This document shows positions 14,992-22,403 of a stretch of 45,725 nucleotides of DNA, piece by piece. The notes under the pieces were generated by a model, which made no database searches, was not told the DNA's origin, and worked only from the letters and a program-made list of their open reading frames with translations. The stretch's first letter is position 1; the number at the start of each line of letters is the position of its first letter. The DNA is from a virus: the IMG/VR virus record IMGVR_UViG_3300034094_000190, positions 1 through 45,725 of that record. One strand, given 5' to 3'. A program made the position numbers and the translations under genes.

Positions 14992-16626
14992 ATGCAAAAC
15001 TATAACGCAAAAAAAGAAAACAGTCTATGCTATAAAATCCCCCACTGGGATTATGAGCAATGGATTTCATATATTAACACAACAGAGGAATATCAAACAA
15101 TTGAACAAAAAGTAAAAAATAAAAACGAGATGTTTCCTCAATTTATGGCTGAGGTTTTTCAAAGACTATTACGCTCTGATAATGTTGATTTAGCTTATGA
15201 CACAAAAGAGTCATATCAAGAAAAGGTCGAAAAATGGGTTTTGGATAATCTTAAATATCAAGAGGATTTAGATAGTAGTTTACTTTCTGAAAGTGATTAC
15301 TCTAGTATTTTTGGTAATCGCCCAGAAAAACCTACACAAGTAAAACCAAAAAATGAGATTGGGTGGGCGTTAAAACTTCACCAGGAGTTATCTGAGAGTA
15401 AAGAATTTTCTGAGTTAATGTTTAAAATTAATTCTGAGTTTAGCCACGTTAAAAAATGGATTCTCTCAGGTACAGGTGCTTTAAAATTTGGTGAAGTTTT
15501 GGCTAATCAATTACCAACACCAAATCAAAAATTAAATGACCCTGAAAAAACAAGAGAAAAAATCAGGGAGTTAAAAAAAGAATTAGAGCAAGCGTTAGAT
15601 AGTGATGATAAAAAAGTTAATGAGCTAAAAGAGAAAATTGATGAATTGACAATCAAAGGTAAAAAAGATGTTTTTGATTGTGACCAATACAGCAAAAAAC
15701 TAACACCCAAAGTTGTAGAAAATGCCATAAAATCAGCTTGTGTTGCTGCAACACAAGAGGTTCAGACTATGCAGGATGCAATGGAGTTTCAATCAGGATG
15801 GGGTGCTGGTGAGGGGAGCATCCATGAGTCAGGGGGGGTCACTGAAAAAATCAAAAACGCAAAACGATTAATCGGCTCAAAAAACTTTAAAAAAATTGTT
15901 GAAAAAGCAGGACGTTTAAAGTTTTTAGCTGAAAAAAAACGTAAATCAAAAACACCTGTACAAGCCAAAATTTCAGGTGTTAAGACTGGTAACAATCTAA
16001 ATAATTTGTTGCCATCAGAATATGGTAAATTTACTCACCCTAAAACCCGTAAACTTTTTATCAAAGATTTTTCTGAAAACTCATTGCTTGAGTATGATAA
16101 AAATAATGATGAATCCTCTAAAAAGGGGCCAGTTATTGTTTTAATTGATAATTCTGGTTCTATGGACGGTGAACCTGAAATCTGGAGTAAAGCTGTTGCA
16201 TTAGCTTATTTGTTTATCTGTAAAAAAGATAAACGTGATTTTTATGCAATCCATTTTGATGAACGCACAAGAGCAACCTACGATTTTCCTAAAGGAAAGT
16301 TTGATGATGTAAAAATTGGCAATTTTGTTAATTTCTTTTCTGGTGGTGGCACTGACTGGATGAAACCGCTCAACGATGCTGTTAGTGTTATTGAAAAATC
16401 AAAAATCTACAAAAATGCTGACATCATTCTTATAACCGATGGTGATTGTCGTGTTTCTGATGATTGGCGCAAAACATTTAATCAGAAAAAAAATGATTTA
16501 AAATTCACATCTTACGGTATTTTGTTAGGTCGATACTGTAAAAAAGATTCATTAGATAATTTCATTGATAACGTTATTGTCATCCCTAATCTTTCTGATG
16601 ATAGTGATGTTTTAGAAATATTTTAA
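14992..16626 (+). CDS. VWA (MIDAS) domain protein, CobT/NorD/ViaA-like partner of the ATPase
   Basis: 544 residues. Long helical N-terminal region with a coiled coil at ~185-220 and a basic stretch ~300-325. The C-terminal von Willebrand A domain begins at ~380: IDNSGSMDG gives D386-x-S388-x-S390, GGGTDW gives T454, and LITDGD gives D483, a complete MIDAS metal site. MoxR ATPases and VWA proteins work in pairs to mature or remodel protein complexes. Its closeness to the ATPase makes functional pairing very likely. Confidence 0.9.
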   Translation: MQNYNAKKENSLCYKIPHWDYEQWISYINTTEEYQTIEQKVKNKNEMFPQFMAEVFQRLLRSDNVDLAYDTKESYQEKVEKWVLDNLKYQEDLDSSLLSESDYSSIFGNRPEKPTQVKPKNEIGWALKLHQELSESKEFSELMFKINSEFSHVKKWILSGTGALKFGEVLANQLPTPNQKLNDPEKTREKIRELKKELEQALDSDDKKVNELKEKIDELTIKGKKDVFDCDQYSKKLTPKVVENAIKSACVAATQEVQTMQDAMEFQSGWGAGEGSIHESGGVTEKIKNAKRLIGSKNFKKIVEKAGRLKFLAEKKRKSKTPVQAKISGVKTGNNLNNLLPSEYGKFTHPKTRKLFIKDFSENSLLEYDKNNDESSKKGPVIVLIDNSGSMDGEPEIWSKAVALAYLFICKKDKRDFYAIHFDERTRATYDFPKGKFDDVKIGNFVNFFSGGGTDWMKPLNDAVSVIEKSKIYKNADIILITDGDCRVSDDWRKTFNQKKNDLKFTSYGILLGRYCKKDSLDNFIDNVIVIPNLSDDSDVLEIF

Positions 16627-16704
16627 ACACATAAAACATGATATTTATATTTTTTTAGGTGTCATGTTTTATGTGTTGACAATCATCCGTTTTTGTACTA
16701 TAAT
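16626..16704 (+). promoter_or_regulatory. consensus promoter preceded by a 16-bp inverted repeat
   Basis: Near-ideal promoter: TTGACA (16676-16681), 17-base spacer, TATAAT (16699-16704). An inverted repeat (16626-16641 / 16662-16677, 16 bp per arm) starts at the upstream stop codon and ends within the -35 box. It has no T-run on the plus strand, so it may act as an operator as well as a transcript end. It drives the ASCH gene. Confidence 0.85.
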
Positions 16705-16741
16705 TTAATGACAATCAAACAATCATAATAGAAGTAAAAAA

Positions 16742-17191
16742 ATGAAAGCATTAACAATTATCGAGCCTTGGGCAACACTTTTGGTGATGGGTAAAAAAAG
16801 ATATGAAACCCGTGATTGGCAAATTGTTTATCGTGGTTTGATAGCGATACACTCAGGTAAAAAAGTTTTGACTGAATGTGATTACAATTTAGGTGTTGCT
16901 GAATGTATGATAAATTCTGAGATAACACCTGAGATTTTAAAAAATAATCGAGGTAAAATAATAGCTGTTGGATATCTCAAAGATATTATTTTAATGTCTG
17001 AAGATTTTATGAAAGAAATATCAGAGACAGAAAAAGATTTAGGACTTTGGAAAGTTGGACGTTATGCTTGGGATATAATTGACATCAAACCTTTATTAAA
17101 ACCGATTCCAGTGCGAGGTATGCTTGGATTATGGGATGTTTCTGATGAAATTGAACAACAAATAAATCAACAATTAAAATTAAAACTATAA
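16742..17191 (+). CDS. ASCH domain protein
   Basis: 149 residues starting MKALTIIEPWATLLVMGKK, followed by YETRDW and YRGLIAIHSGKK (residues ~20-40), the classical ASCH opening; later GKIIAVGYLKDI and WKVGRYAWDI complete the PUA-like barrel. ASCH proteins are thought to bind RNA or hydrolyse modified nucleosides. Strong upstream promoter. The stop overlaps the proposed ATA start of the next ORF. Confidence 0.9.
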   Translation: MKALTIIEPWATLLVMGKKRYETRDWQIVYRGLIAIHSGKKVLTECDYNLGVAECMINSEITPEILKNNRGKIIAVGYLKDIILMSEDFMKEISETEKDLGLWKVGRYAWDIIDIKPLLKPIPVRGMLGLWDVSDEIEQQINQQLKLKL

Positions 17192-17340
17192 AACAACTAT
17201 CTTTTGAATTTGTTGCTCAAGATTTAATAAAATTATCTGAGGATTTTAAATTAAGATATTATCAAGATAAAATAAAAAAAGGGATTTATCAAGCTATCAA
17301 AGATTGTCATAAAAAGATTTTGGTTTATTATAATAGTTAA
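17188..17340 (+). CDS. small ORF, 50 aa, apparent ATA start
   Basis: Open frame whose first codon ATA overlaps the ASCH stop (ATAA at 17188-17191), exactly as at 981. No ATG, GTG or TTG is available until near its end. The product looks protein-like: amphipathic, Lys/Gln/Tyr-rich helices. Either it uses ATA by translational coupling or it is a gene that has lost its start. Confidence 0.4.
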   Translation: MKQLSFEFVAQDLIKLSEDFKLRYYQDKIKKGIYQAIKDCHKKILVYYNS

Positions 17341-17359
17341 AAACAAACATAGGTGGTTT

Positions 17360-17587
17360 ATGCAAATTCAAAGTAAAAGCGGTGAGAGTTTTAAACAAAT
17401 GCTTGCATATAAAAGACTAAAAAAAGTCTGTGTATATATAGCTCAAAAATTAGATTATGATGATTATGCTGATGAATTTTATCAAAAATCTAAAGGTTAT
17501 TATAATTTGATAAATATGTCAGAAGATGACATGATAAATCATTTTTCTGATGATTTTAAATCTTTTGTAAAAAATTACAACCTTTAA
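17360..17587 (+). CDS. hypothetical protein, 75 aa
   Basis: ATG start with a TAGGTGG ribosome site. Small helical soluble protein with a basic N-terminal half and an acidic, Asp-rich C-terminal half. No family recognised. Confidence 0.65.
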   Translation: MQIQSKSGESFKQMLAYKRLKKVCVYIAQKLDYDDYADEFYQKSKGYYNLINMSEDDMINHFSDDFKSFVKNYNL

Positions 17588-17598
17588 TCTTGATAAAA

Positions 17599-17736
17599 AT
17601 GAAAGCAACACAATGTAAAACTTGTCCTTAAAAAAAAGTGACTAAATGCAAAAACATTTCAAATTATAATTTGGAATATCATCAAAGTTTAGCTAATACC
17701 ATTGCGGGTAAGGATAAAAAATCATGGATGTTTTAG
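17599..17736 (+). pseudogene. Cys-rich small gene interrupted by an in-frame TAA
   Basis: ATG 17599 opens a frame with two Cys two residues apart (QCKTCP). The frame hits TAA at 17629-17631, immediately before an A-run, then stays open for 34 more codons with two further protein-like features (TKCKNISNYNLEYHQSLAN), and stops at 17734-17736, overlapping the next gene. The continuous Cys pattern across the stop suggests one original protein. Point mutation or sequencing error is the simplest explanation. Confidence 0.45.
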
Positions 17737-18113
17737 AAAAAGCAATGCAATGGGCATCGACTAACAAGCCCAATTCAAGTTTGCAAAACAAATCAGCTTT
17801 TGCAAACAGTGTTCAATATTTAGTGACTGGTTATTCTGGTGGGTTTGGGGGGCCGTCAATCCGTGAACATTTAGTAAGTTGGTCTTTAGCAGTGATTAAC
17901 AGTCGGAATGATACGAGTTTAAGATTAACAATGCAATATCCTGATGGTACTATCCCAACCCCAGGTGGTTGGGATTATGAAAAAGCTATTGTTTTTTGTG
18001 AACCATTTTGCTTTGACGATATTACAAACTTTCCTTTAGCTCTACAAATATTAAAAGCTGAACACTGCTTTGATAATGACCCCGATGATGAAAAAGTGTT
18101 GTTGGGAAAGTAG
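17724..18113 (+). CDS. hypothetical protein, 129 aa
   Basis: AAGGATAAAAAATC leader and ATG 17724. Soluble protein with a Gly-rich central segment (TGYSGGFGGPSIREH, ~35-50) and an acidic C terminus. No family recognised. Its stop overlaps the next start (TAGTG). Confidence 0.65.
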   Translation: MDVLEKAMQWASTNKPNSSLQNKSAFANSVQYLVTGYSGGFGGPSIREHLVSWSLAVINSRNDTSLRLTMQYPDGTIPTPGGWDYEKAIVFCEPFCFDDITNFPLALQILKAEHCFDNDPDDEKVLLGK

Positions 18114-18373
18114 TGCAGTGTGATGACGGATGGAAATTAGACCCTGCAAAAAAATTAAACAATAGTTTAATTAATTTTATTTTAAAAACTATCCGTTATC
18201 ACGAAGCAACTTCAAAAGTTTGTATTGGTATGGTTAATGCTTACACAATTTGCGGTAAACCTTTGGCTAAACAAGCTAAGGGGTGTTATTGCAAAAGACA
18301 TCGCCACCAGTCAGAGATTCAAAAACAAAGAGTAAAATTTTCAAAACAAAACAAAGGAGTTAAAAATGATTAA
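18113..18373 (+). CDS. Cys/His-rich small protein, 86 aa
   Basis: GTG start overlapping the upstream TAG (TAGTG). The C-terminal half has several possible zinc ligands: CIGMVNAYTICGKPLAK (~42-58) and GCYCKRHRHQ (~63-72), then a basic tail. It may be a small zinc-binding nucleic-acid protein. No named family. Confidence 0.6.
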   Translation: MQCDDGWKLDPAKKLNNSLINFILKTIRYHEATSKVCIGMVNAYTICGKPLAKQAKGCYCKRHRHQSEIQKQRVKFSKQNKGVKND

Positions 18374-18407
18374 AATAAAAGTGGGTGATAAAATCAAGGT
18401 TAACTAA
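18366..18407 (+). pseudogene. 13-codon gene fragment at a module boundary
   Basis: ATG 18366 overlaps the end of the previous gene and encodes MIKIKVGDKIKVN before a stop. This is the usual beginning of small beta-barrel proteins; compare the start of the 26063 product (KIKIGTSVKW). It breaks off just before a terminator and the GC-richer module, so it is probably a remnant cut by insertion or deletion. Confidence 0.35.
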
Positions 18408-18420
18408 AATATAATTTTTT

Positions 18421-18448
18421 AACTCTCTAAATATTTAGAGAGTTTTTT
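18421..18448. terminator. bidirectional terminator between convergent genes
   Basis: 24-base perfect palindrome at 18421-18444, flanked by six Ts upstream (18415-18420, As on the other strand) and four or more Ts downstream. It serves both the 18113 gene and the minus-strand gene at 18447. Confidence 0.85.
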
Positions 18449-18686
18449 ATTGTTCATCTACATCTTCATTGATTATTTTTTTTATAAATTCTTCAACTGT
18501 CAAACCTTCATCTTCTGCTCTTGATTTGAGCATGGTCACAATTTGGTCATGGTTAGCCTCTATTCTTGCTTGTAAAATATTTCCTGCCAAAGTTGTAGGT
18601 GCTGTTCCCTTGAGAGCAGCCCACTCATCCAATATTTTTTTGTGCCAAGCTGGAATTTTAAGGGTTATTCGGTATCTTTTGTCCAT
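18447..18686 (-). CDS. small DNA-binding protein, ribbon-helix-helix/CopG-like
   Basis: 79 residues beginning MDKRYRITLKIPAWHKKIL, a basic beta-strand plus helix as in ribbon-helix-helix proteins, followed by a helical, acidic C terminus. Such proteins often control copy number or plasmid regulons in cyanobacteria. Divergent from the 18750 gene, so the 64-base gap may hold shared operators. Noticeably higher GC than the left region. Confidence 0.7.
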   Translation of the reverse strand: MDKRYRITLKIPAWHKKILDEWAALKGTAPTTLAGNILQARIEANHDQIVTMLKSRAEDEGLTVEEFIKKIINEDVDEQ

Positions 18687-18749
18687 TGTTGTGTTTTTGT
18701 GCTATCTGACATATAATTAGCATAATCCTAGCATAAAATAAGAAGTGAG

Positions 18750-19034
18750 ATGACTCGCAATCACCCCACCTCTTTGACCCACACACTGCCTAACCTTAGT
18801 AAGAGTGCTAATACAATGATACAGTCAAAAGCTGATGCAGATGTTTTTGTTGATGGTTTTATTCACCCCGCAGAATATATTAAAAAAAATTATCTAACAT
18901 ACCAAGAAGCTGCAGATTTGTTTAATGTCGAACTCTCCACTATCTATCGGTGGTTATCTGGTCAAGTCGTACCCAGTAAAAAGTATTTTAGAGATGCTAC
19001 CAGATACCATAAAGAAGGAAAAAAATCAGCCTAA
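18750..19034 (+). CDS. helix-turn-helix DNA-binding protein, 94 aa
   Basis: An HTH is visible at ~48-73: LTYQEAADLFNVELSTIYRWLSG, the pattern of excisionase/MerR/Xre-type domains, followed by a basic C terminus. N-terminal ~40 residues are Thr/Asn-rich. First gene of the plus-strand membrane module; probably a regulator. A rho-independent terminator follows. Confidence 0.75.
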   Translation: MTRNHPTSLTHTLPNLSKSANTMIQSKADADVFVDGFIHPAEYIKKNYLTYQEAADLFNVELSTIYRWLSGQVVPSKKYFRDATRYHKEGKKSA

Positions 19035-19056
19035 ATATCAAACATATATAAACCTT

Positions 19057-19079
19057 AACCGTTTTAACAACGGTTTTTT
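19057..19079 (+). terminator. rho-independent terminator
   Basis: AACCGTT / AACGGTT stem (19057-19063, 19069-19075) with loop TTAAC and a T-run. It isolates the 18750 gene. Confidence 0.85.
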
Positions 19080-19167
19080 AATGTCTAAAATTATTACTGC
19101 ATTTGCAGTTAAGATGCAGTTTTACTCATATAGCAAAAGAGTTATATTGTATTCAGTTAAACGAAAT

Positions 19168-19189
19168 GTTTCGAGAAATTTCTCGAAAC
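19168..19189. promoter_or_regulatory. 22-base perfect palindrome, likely operator
   Basis: A self-complementary sequence centred at 19178/19179 with the core TTTCGAGAAATTTCTCGAAA lies 44 bases before the HTH gene at 19233 and 21 bases after a TATATT box at 19143. No T-run follows, so an operator for a dimeric regulator (18750 or 19233 product) is more likely than a terminator. Confidence 0.6.
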
Positions 19190-19232
19190 AAAAATAAAAA
19201 CAAAGCGAAAATCAAACGAGTACAAAACAAAT

Positions 19233-19493
19233 ATGAGGAGCGCAAACACAGAACAGATATTGTTTTTTACCAGAGAGCAAGTTGCCAGTCAGTTAGGGAT
19301 TACGGTTGAATATCTCCGTCTCCTAGCAGGTGAATTAAGAAATGCTCTTGACCCACAAGAATTTGATTTCCGTCCCTATGATGGGCAGATATCCTGGGAT
19401 TCGGTTCAAAAAATCATCAGCTATCGAGAGTTAGCAAATCAAAAAACTCGCAAGACGGCATTAGAACAAATCAGAAAAAAAGGACTTGAATAA
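19233..19493 (+). CDS. helix-turn-helix regulator, 86 aa
   Basis: Residues ~12-35 (FTREQVASQLGITVEYLRLLAGEL) form a MerR/excisionase-like HTH, followed by YDGQISWDSVQKII and a basic C terminus. ATG 19233 follows an A-rich leader. Its stop overlaps the next start (TAATG), so the two proteins are co-translated. Confidence 0.75.
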   Translation: MRSANTEQILFFTREQVASQLGITVEYLRLLAGELRNALDPQEFDFRPYDGQISWDSVQKIISYRELANQKTRKTALEQIRKKGLE

Positions 19494-20044
19494 TGACAGC
19501 ACAACAAACAAATGAAACAAATTATGATTTGGATGAGATTTCTAAATCATTAAAAATTGCACCTAGTCGAGTAAGATTAATCATTTCAACATTGGTAGAA
19601 AAGTTTAATCTGGATGCTACAAAAACACCGACAAATGGTTTGGTAGCAATGCTTTCTGCTATTGTTGGAATCCAAGAAACACATACGCTTTCTGTCACTC
19701 AAGCTGTTGAAAAATACGTCACAGACCTTCAACAAAACCAAAAACAATCAACAGGAAAATCAAAGCACGCTGCCGGAACAATGGCAGAAAGTGTTGACAA
19801 TCTTGCCACCAATCTTGCTAAACAAATGGCTCCAAAGGTTGTTGAGTTGACAGTAAAAAAACTTGAGGATGAAGTTATCAAAGAGTTGTCAAAAGGTTTT
19901 GAAATGTTCACCATCAATGATTGCTTTAACCAACTTGGAATCATTATTGATGCTGAAATTCGAGAGGTTGAAAAAACTGATAACTTTCAAATCTCTGGAG
20001 GAGAAAACATTCTCGGTTACTTTGCATTGCCGGAGGGCAAATAA
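19493..20044 (+). CDS. hypothetical helical protein, 183 aa, HTH-like N terminus
   Basis: Start overlaps the previous stop. Residues ~10-40 (YDLDEISKSLKIAPSRVRLI) again look like a DNA-binding helix pair. The rest is helical with an amphipathic stretch at ~105-140, possibly for self-association or membrane contact. Together with the preceding gene it may form a partition- or replication-type DNA-binding pair, but no family is recognised. Confidence 0.65.
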   Translation: MTAQQTNETNYDLDEISKSLKIAPSRVRLIISTLVEKFNLDATKTPTNGLVAMLSAIVGIQETHTLSVTQAVEKYVTDLQQNQKQSTGKSKHAAGTMAESVDNLATNLAKQMAPKVVELTVKKLEDEVIKELSKGFEMFTINDCFNQLGIIIDAEIREVEKTDNFQISGGENILGYFALPEGK

Positions 20045-20124
20045 ACCAATTAAAAAACAATATCCCGAAGTAGTTTTTCTTATGCACGGAGGGATTTGTT
20101 AAGCAAAAAAACCAGGTATAAATT

Positions 20125-20319
20125 ATGGTGTCATCTATCGTAAAAACAGCAAACAACATCAAGAAATCAATGATAAATACAATCATACTCTTGATAATTG
20201 GAACAGGTATCGGTGGAGGTTTAACCCTCTGGATGATTCAAGCAAATGCTAACGGGATTTGCAGTCTACTCTCTGCAAAAAACCAGTTTATTAACATAGT
20301 GCAAAAAAACTCAAAATGA
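20125..20319 (+). CDS. small membrane protein, 64 aa
   Basis: One transmembrane segment at ~18-38 (INTIILLIIGTGIGGGLTLW) with Gly-zipper character (GTGIGGG), short basic N terminus, about 25 residues after the membrane. The stop overlaps the next start (ATGA). First of the series of small membrane proteins. Confidence 0.65.
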   Translation: MVSSIVKTANNIKKSMINTIILLIIGTGIGGGLTLWMIQANANGICSLLSAKNQFINIVQKNSK

Positions 20320-20705
20320 TGGATACAATTTTTTTCCCATTGGTTCACGATAACCTGTCATGTGACACATTGGTTCCTCCAAAAAACATGGCACAACTTG
20401 GCACAAGCCTTGTCACGTGCCTGGTCACATCCATGACAGGTCAAGCTATGGCATCTGAATTACCCCAAGGGTATGCCTACCAAGATGCGTATTTGCAAAC
20501 AGAAATTATGCCACAAAGTCCATGCCAAAATCGGAAAACTGTAACCCAAGAATACGAGTACACATTACCTCAAGAAACTCAAGAATATGAGCCACATCAG
20601 TATCAACAGAATCCAGATGCAAAACGCGGATACGGTGATTCAGGATTATCGGGTTACAGATTCAACATTGGAAGTCAAAACACCATTATCATTGACTTAT
20701 TCTGA
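20316..20705 (+). CDS. possible secreted Gln/Tyr-rich protein, 129 aa
   Basis: ATGA overlap with the upstream gene. After 24 residues an internal Met starts a signal-like segment (LGTSLVTCLVTSMTGQAMAS) with an AMA-type cleavage site; the remainder is rich in Gln, Tyr, Glu and Pro and looks unstructured. If the internal Met (ATG 20388) is used, this would be an ordinary short signal peptide. The last 119 bases overlap the next gene in another frame, which casts some doubt on one of the two. Confidence 0.5.
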   Translation: MMDTIFFPLVHDNLSCDTLVPPKNMAQLGTSLVTCLVTSMTGQAMASELPQGYAYQDAYLQTEIMPQSPCQNRKTVTQEYEYTLPQETQEYEPHQYQQNPDAKRGYGDSGLSGYRFNIGSQNTIIIDLF

Positions 20706-20970
20706 ACTTGAAGAAATGCGGAACAAAATCTTAGCCAAAGAGAAATGTTCTGATGTTGACCTTGAAAAACTAGCATTGATTAACGAAAAACTAGGAGATT
20801 TACCGATGAAGGACAAGTTTAAAAGTATCAATTATTTTGCTTTAGGTCTGGGTGTTGTAGCGGGTTTGCTATTATCAATAATCATGAAACCTCAGCAAAT
20901 GCAACCCAACACATTTTCCGTCCCTGCTAACAGTGGAGCGCCAGTAATCTACAATATCGACAACAATTAG
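20587..20970 (+). CDS. membrane protein, 127 aa, single C-terminal anchor
   Basis: Internal ATG 20617 may be the true start, which would shorten the overlap with the previous gene. Residues ~35-80 form a helical, charged domain (YSELEEMRNKILAKEK ...); one transmembrane segment at ~88-108 (ALGLGVVAGLLLSIIMKP), then a short Gln/Pro-rich tail. Unknown family. The second half is the more convincing coding part. Confidence 0.6.
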   Translation: MSHISINRIQMQNADTVIQDYRVTDSTLEVKTPLSLTYSELEEMRNKILAKEKCSDVDLEKLALINEKLGDLPMKDKFKSINYFALGLGVVAGLLLSIIMKPQQMQPNTFSVPANSGAPVIYNIDNN

Positions 20971-20972
20971 CA

Positions 20973-21113
20973 ATGCACCAAATTAAACAATTAGAAAGTT
21001 TAATACCGTTGATGATTTTAGGTATTTTCCTAATAATCCTACCCGTTATTTGTGCGGTTATTAGTCCATCAACTCCCGATTATAAACCGATTATTTCAAA
21101 GCCCGAAAATTGA
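20973..21113 (+). CDS. small membrane protein, 46 aa
   Basis: ATG 20973 lies two bases after the previous stop. A single hydrophobic segment at ~11-31 (IPLMILGIFLIILPVICAVI) followed by a Pro-rich tail. Fits the tightly packed series of small membrane proteins. Confidence 0.55.
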   Translation: MHQIKQLESLIPLMILGIFLIILPVICAVISPSTPDYKPIISKPEN

Positions 21114-21128
21114 AACAAGGAAAAAATC

Positions 21129-21371
21129 ATGAGTAAGACAAAAATTGAAGTCAACTATTATGAAGCACCTGGTCAAAACTACCAGCAACAACCTTCTAAT
21201 AATTGCCAACAGCAACCCAATCAAAACGTGACATCAGATTGGTCTTTAAATGTAATGCTTGTTCCTCTAGGTTTTCTGTTTTTGCTGTTTTTCTGGCCTA
21301 TTCTCTTGGGAGGCACAAGACAGATTAATTATGTGCCACCAAGTAATCCCGTAATTATCAATAACCGATAG
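21129..21371 (+). CDS. small membrane protein with Gln-rich N terminus, 80 aa
   Basis: AAGGAAAAAATC ribosome site before ATG 21129. Residues 15-36 are Gln/Asn/Pro-rich (a YQQQPS-type run); a transmembrane segment at ~41-62 (MLVPLGFLFLLFFWPILL) and a short tail with VPPSNP. The next gene starts on the base after its stop. Confidence 0.65.
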   Translation: MSKTKIEVNYYEAPGQNYQQQPSNNCQQQPNQNVTSDWSLNVMLVPLGFLFLLFFWPILLGGTRQINYVPPSNPVIINNR

Positions 21372-21536
21372 ATGGATAGCATTTATACAAAAAAGGAAAT
21401 GATGTTTTGGATAGTAGTTTGGTTCTTAACTTATTTCCTTTGCTTACAAAGAGGGGGTGCAGATATTACCGATAATCGCACCCCAGAAAATACCGGAGCC
21501 TTTTGTCGAGCTTATGTCCAGGGGGATTTATGGTAA
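21372..21536 (+). CDS. small membrane protein, 54 aa
   Basis: Starts directly after the previous stop. One transmembrane segment at ~11-26 (MFWIVVWFLTYFLCLQ), then a polar tail with two acidic residues and a Cys. The stop is overlapped by the next start (ATGGTAA at 21530-21536). Short, but position and overlap support it. Confidence 0.5.
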   Translation: MDSIYTKKEMMFWIVVWFLTYFLCLQRGGADITDNRTPENTGAFCRAYVQGDLW

Positions 21537-21667
21537 TCGGCAAAAGATTTATTGTACAGTGGATGATTTTTGGAATCTTTATGTACCTGGCAATCCCCCC
21601 GCTAGTCGTGATTCACAACAATATTGTTTGCTACAGGTATTTTGAACAAATCAGAGCTAACAAATAA
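21530..21667 (+). CDS. small membrane protein, 45 aa
   Basis: ATG 21530 overlaps the last two codons of the upstream gene. A hydrophobic segment at ~8-30 (IVQWMIFGIFMYLAIPPLVV), then a short basic tail. Chosen over an alternative frame (21457-21645) that lacks a membrane segment and a ribosome site. Confidence 0.5.
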   Translation: MVIGKRFIVQWMIFGIFMYLAIPPLVVIHNNIVCYRYFEQIRANK

Positions 21668-21685
21668 AAAAAACAAAGGAGACAA

Positions 21686-21844
21686 ATGGATTTTTTTAAA
21701 AACAAACAAAATTTAATTTGGGGCGGTATCGCGTTAGTCGCATTGGCTTTTTCCCTCTACTCTGGAAAATTAAGTTTACCGGGTCAGCATCAATCACAGT
21801 CACCGCAACATCAAACACCAGGCTCAATAAATTTAGACTGGTAA
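21686..21844 (+). CDS. small membrane protein with Gln/Pro/His-rich tail, 52 aa
   Basis: Strong ribosome site (AAAGGAGA) seven bases before ATG 21686. Transmembrane segment at ~9-26 (NLIWGGIALVALAFSLYSG), then a GQHQSQSPQHQTPGS-type flexible tail. Similar topology to the 21129 product in reverse order. Next gene follows after 4 bases. Confidence 0.6.
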   Translation: MDFFKNKQNLIWGGIALVALAFSLYSGKLSLPGQHQSQSPQHQTPGSINLDW

Positions 21845-21848
21845 TCTC

Positions 21849-22403
21849 ATGCTCAAAGATTTTAAATGGGCAGCTACCTATCTGGGAATAATGTGGGCTT
21901 TAGAAATGTTTTTCCCAATAGGTGACTATTTTGGAATCAGACCAGGTGTAGAAGGAATAGGACTGATGGGTATAATTGCTGCACCCTTTTTGCATGGCAA
22001 TCCAGAGCATCTAATCGGAAATACTATCGGGTTTATCCCATTAGCAACCCTGACCATTCTCAAAGCACCTGGACAGTTTAATAAAAACTTCTGGATAATC
22101 TCAGTCCTAACTGGTTTAGGTGTTTGGGTGATGGGTCAACCTGGTTCAACTCATATTGGGGCAAGCGGTACAATCTATGGTTTTTTTGGTTTCTGTTTGT
22201 TATCAGCAATCTTTAGGTCAGACTTCCCAAACATAGTTTGCGCTGTAATCACTTGGGTCATGTTTCAAAAACTCATGGGCGGAATGTCGCCCGCACTGGC
22301 AAGTCAAGGTATTAGTTGGGAAGGTCATTTACTCGGTTTTGTTGCTGGTGTAGTTGCGGGGTATTTAGATGCAAACAGTCAGAGAAAATTGGGGACAAAC
22401 TAA
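21849..22403 (+). CDS. rhomboid family intramembrane serine protease
   Basis: 184 residues, six or so hydrophobic helices. HGNPEHLIGNTIGF at ~49-62 is the conserved H-x(4)-H-x(3)-N helix; GASGTIYGF at 104-112 carries the catalytic Ser106; SWEGHLLGFVAGVVAGY at ~156-172 carries the catalytic His160. The Ser/His dyad is complete. Rhomboids cleave transmembrane segments of substrates. Neighbouring single-pass proteins of the same operon are obvious candidate substrates (inference). Confidence 0.92.
   Translation: MLKDFKWAATYLGIMWALEMFFPIGDYFGIRPGVEGIGLMGIIAAPFLHGNPEHLIGNTIGFIPLATLTILKAPGQFNKNFWIISVLTGLGVWVMGQPGSTHIGASGTIYGFFGFCLLSAIFRSDFPNIVCAVITWVMFQKLMGGMSPALASQGISWEGHLLGFVAGVVAGYLDANSQRKLGTN

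Noticed and set aside
18469-18720. Plus-strand frame opposite the ribbon-helix-helix gene
   Set aside because: Antisense shadow; the minus strand gives a recognisable DNA-binding protein.
21457-21645. Alternative 62-aa frame
   Set aside because: Two smaller coupled frames over the same DNA both encode membrane segments like their neighbours and begin at stop/start overlaps; this one has neither.
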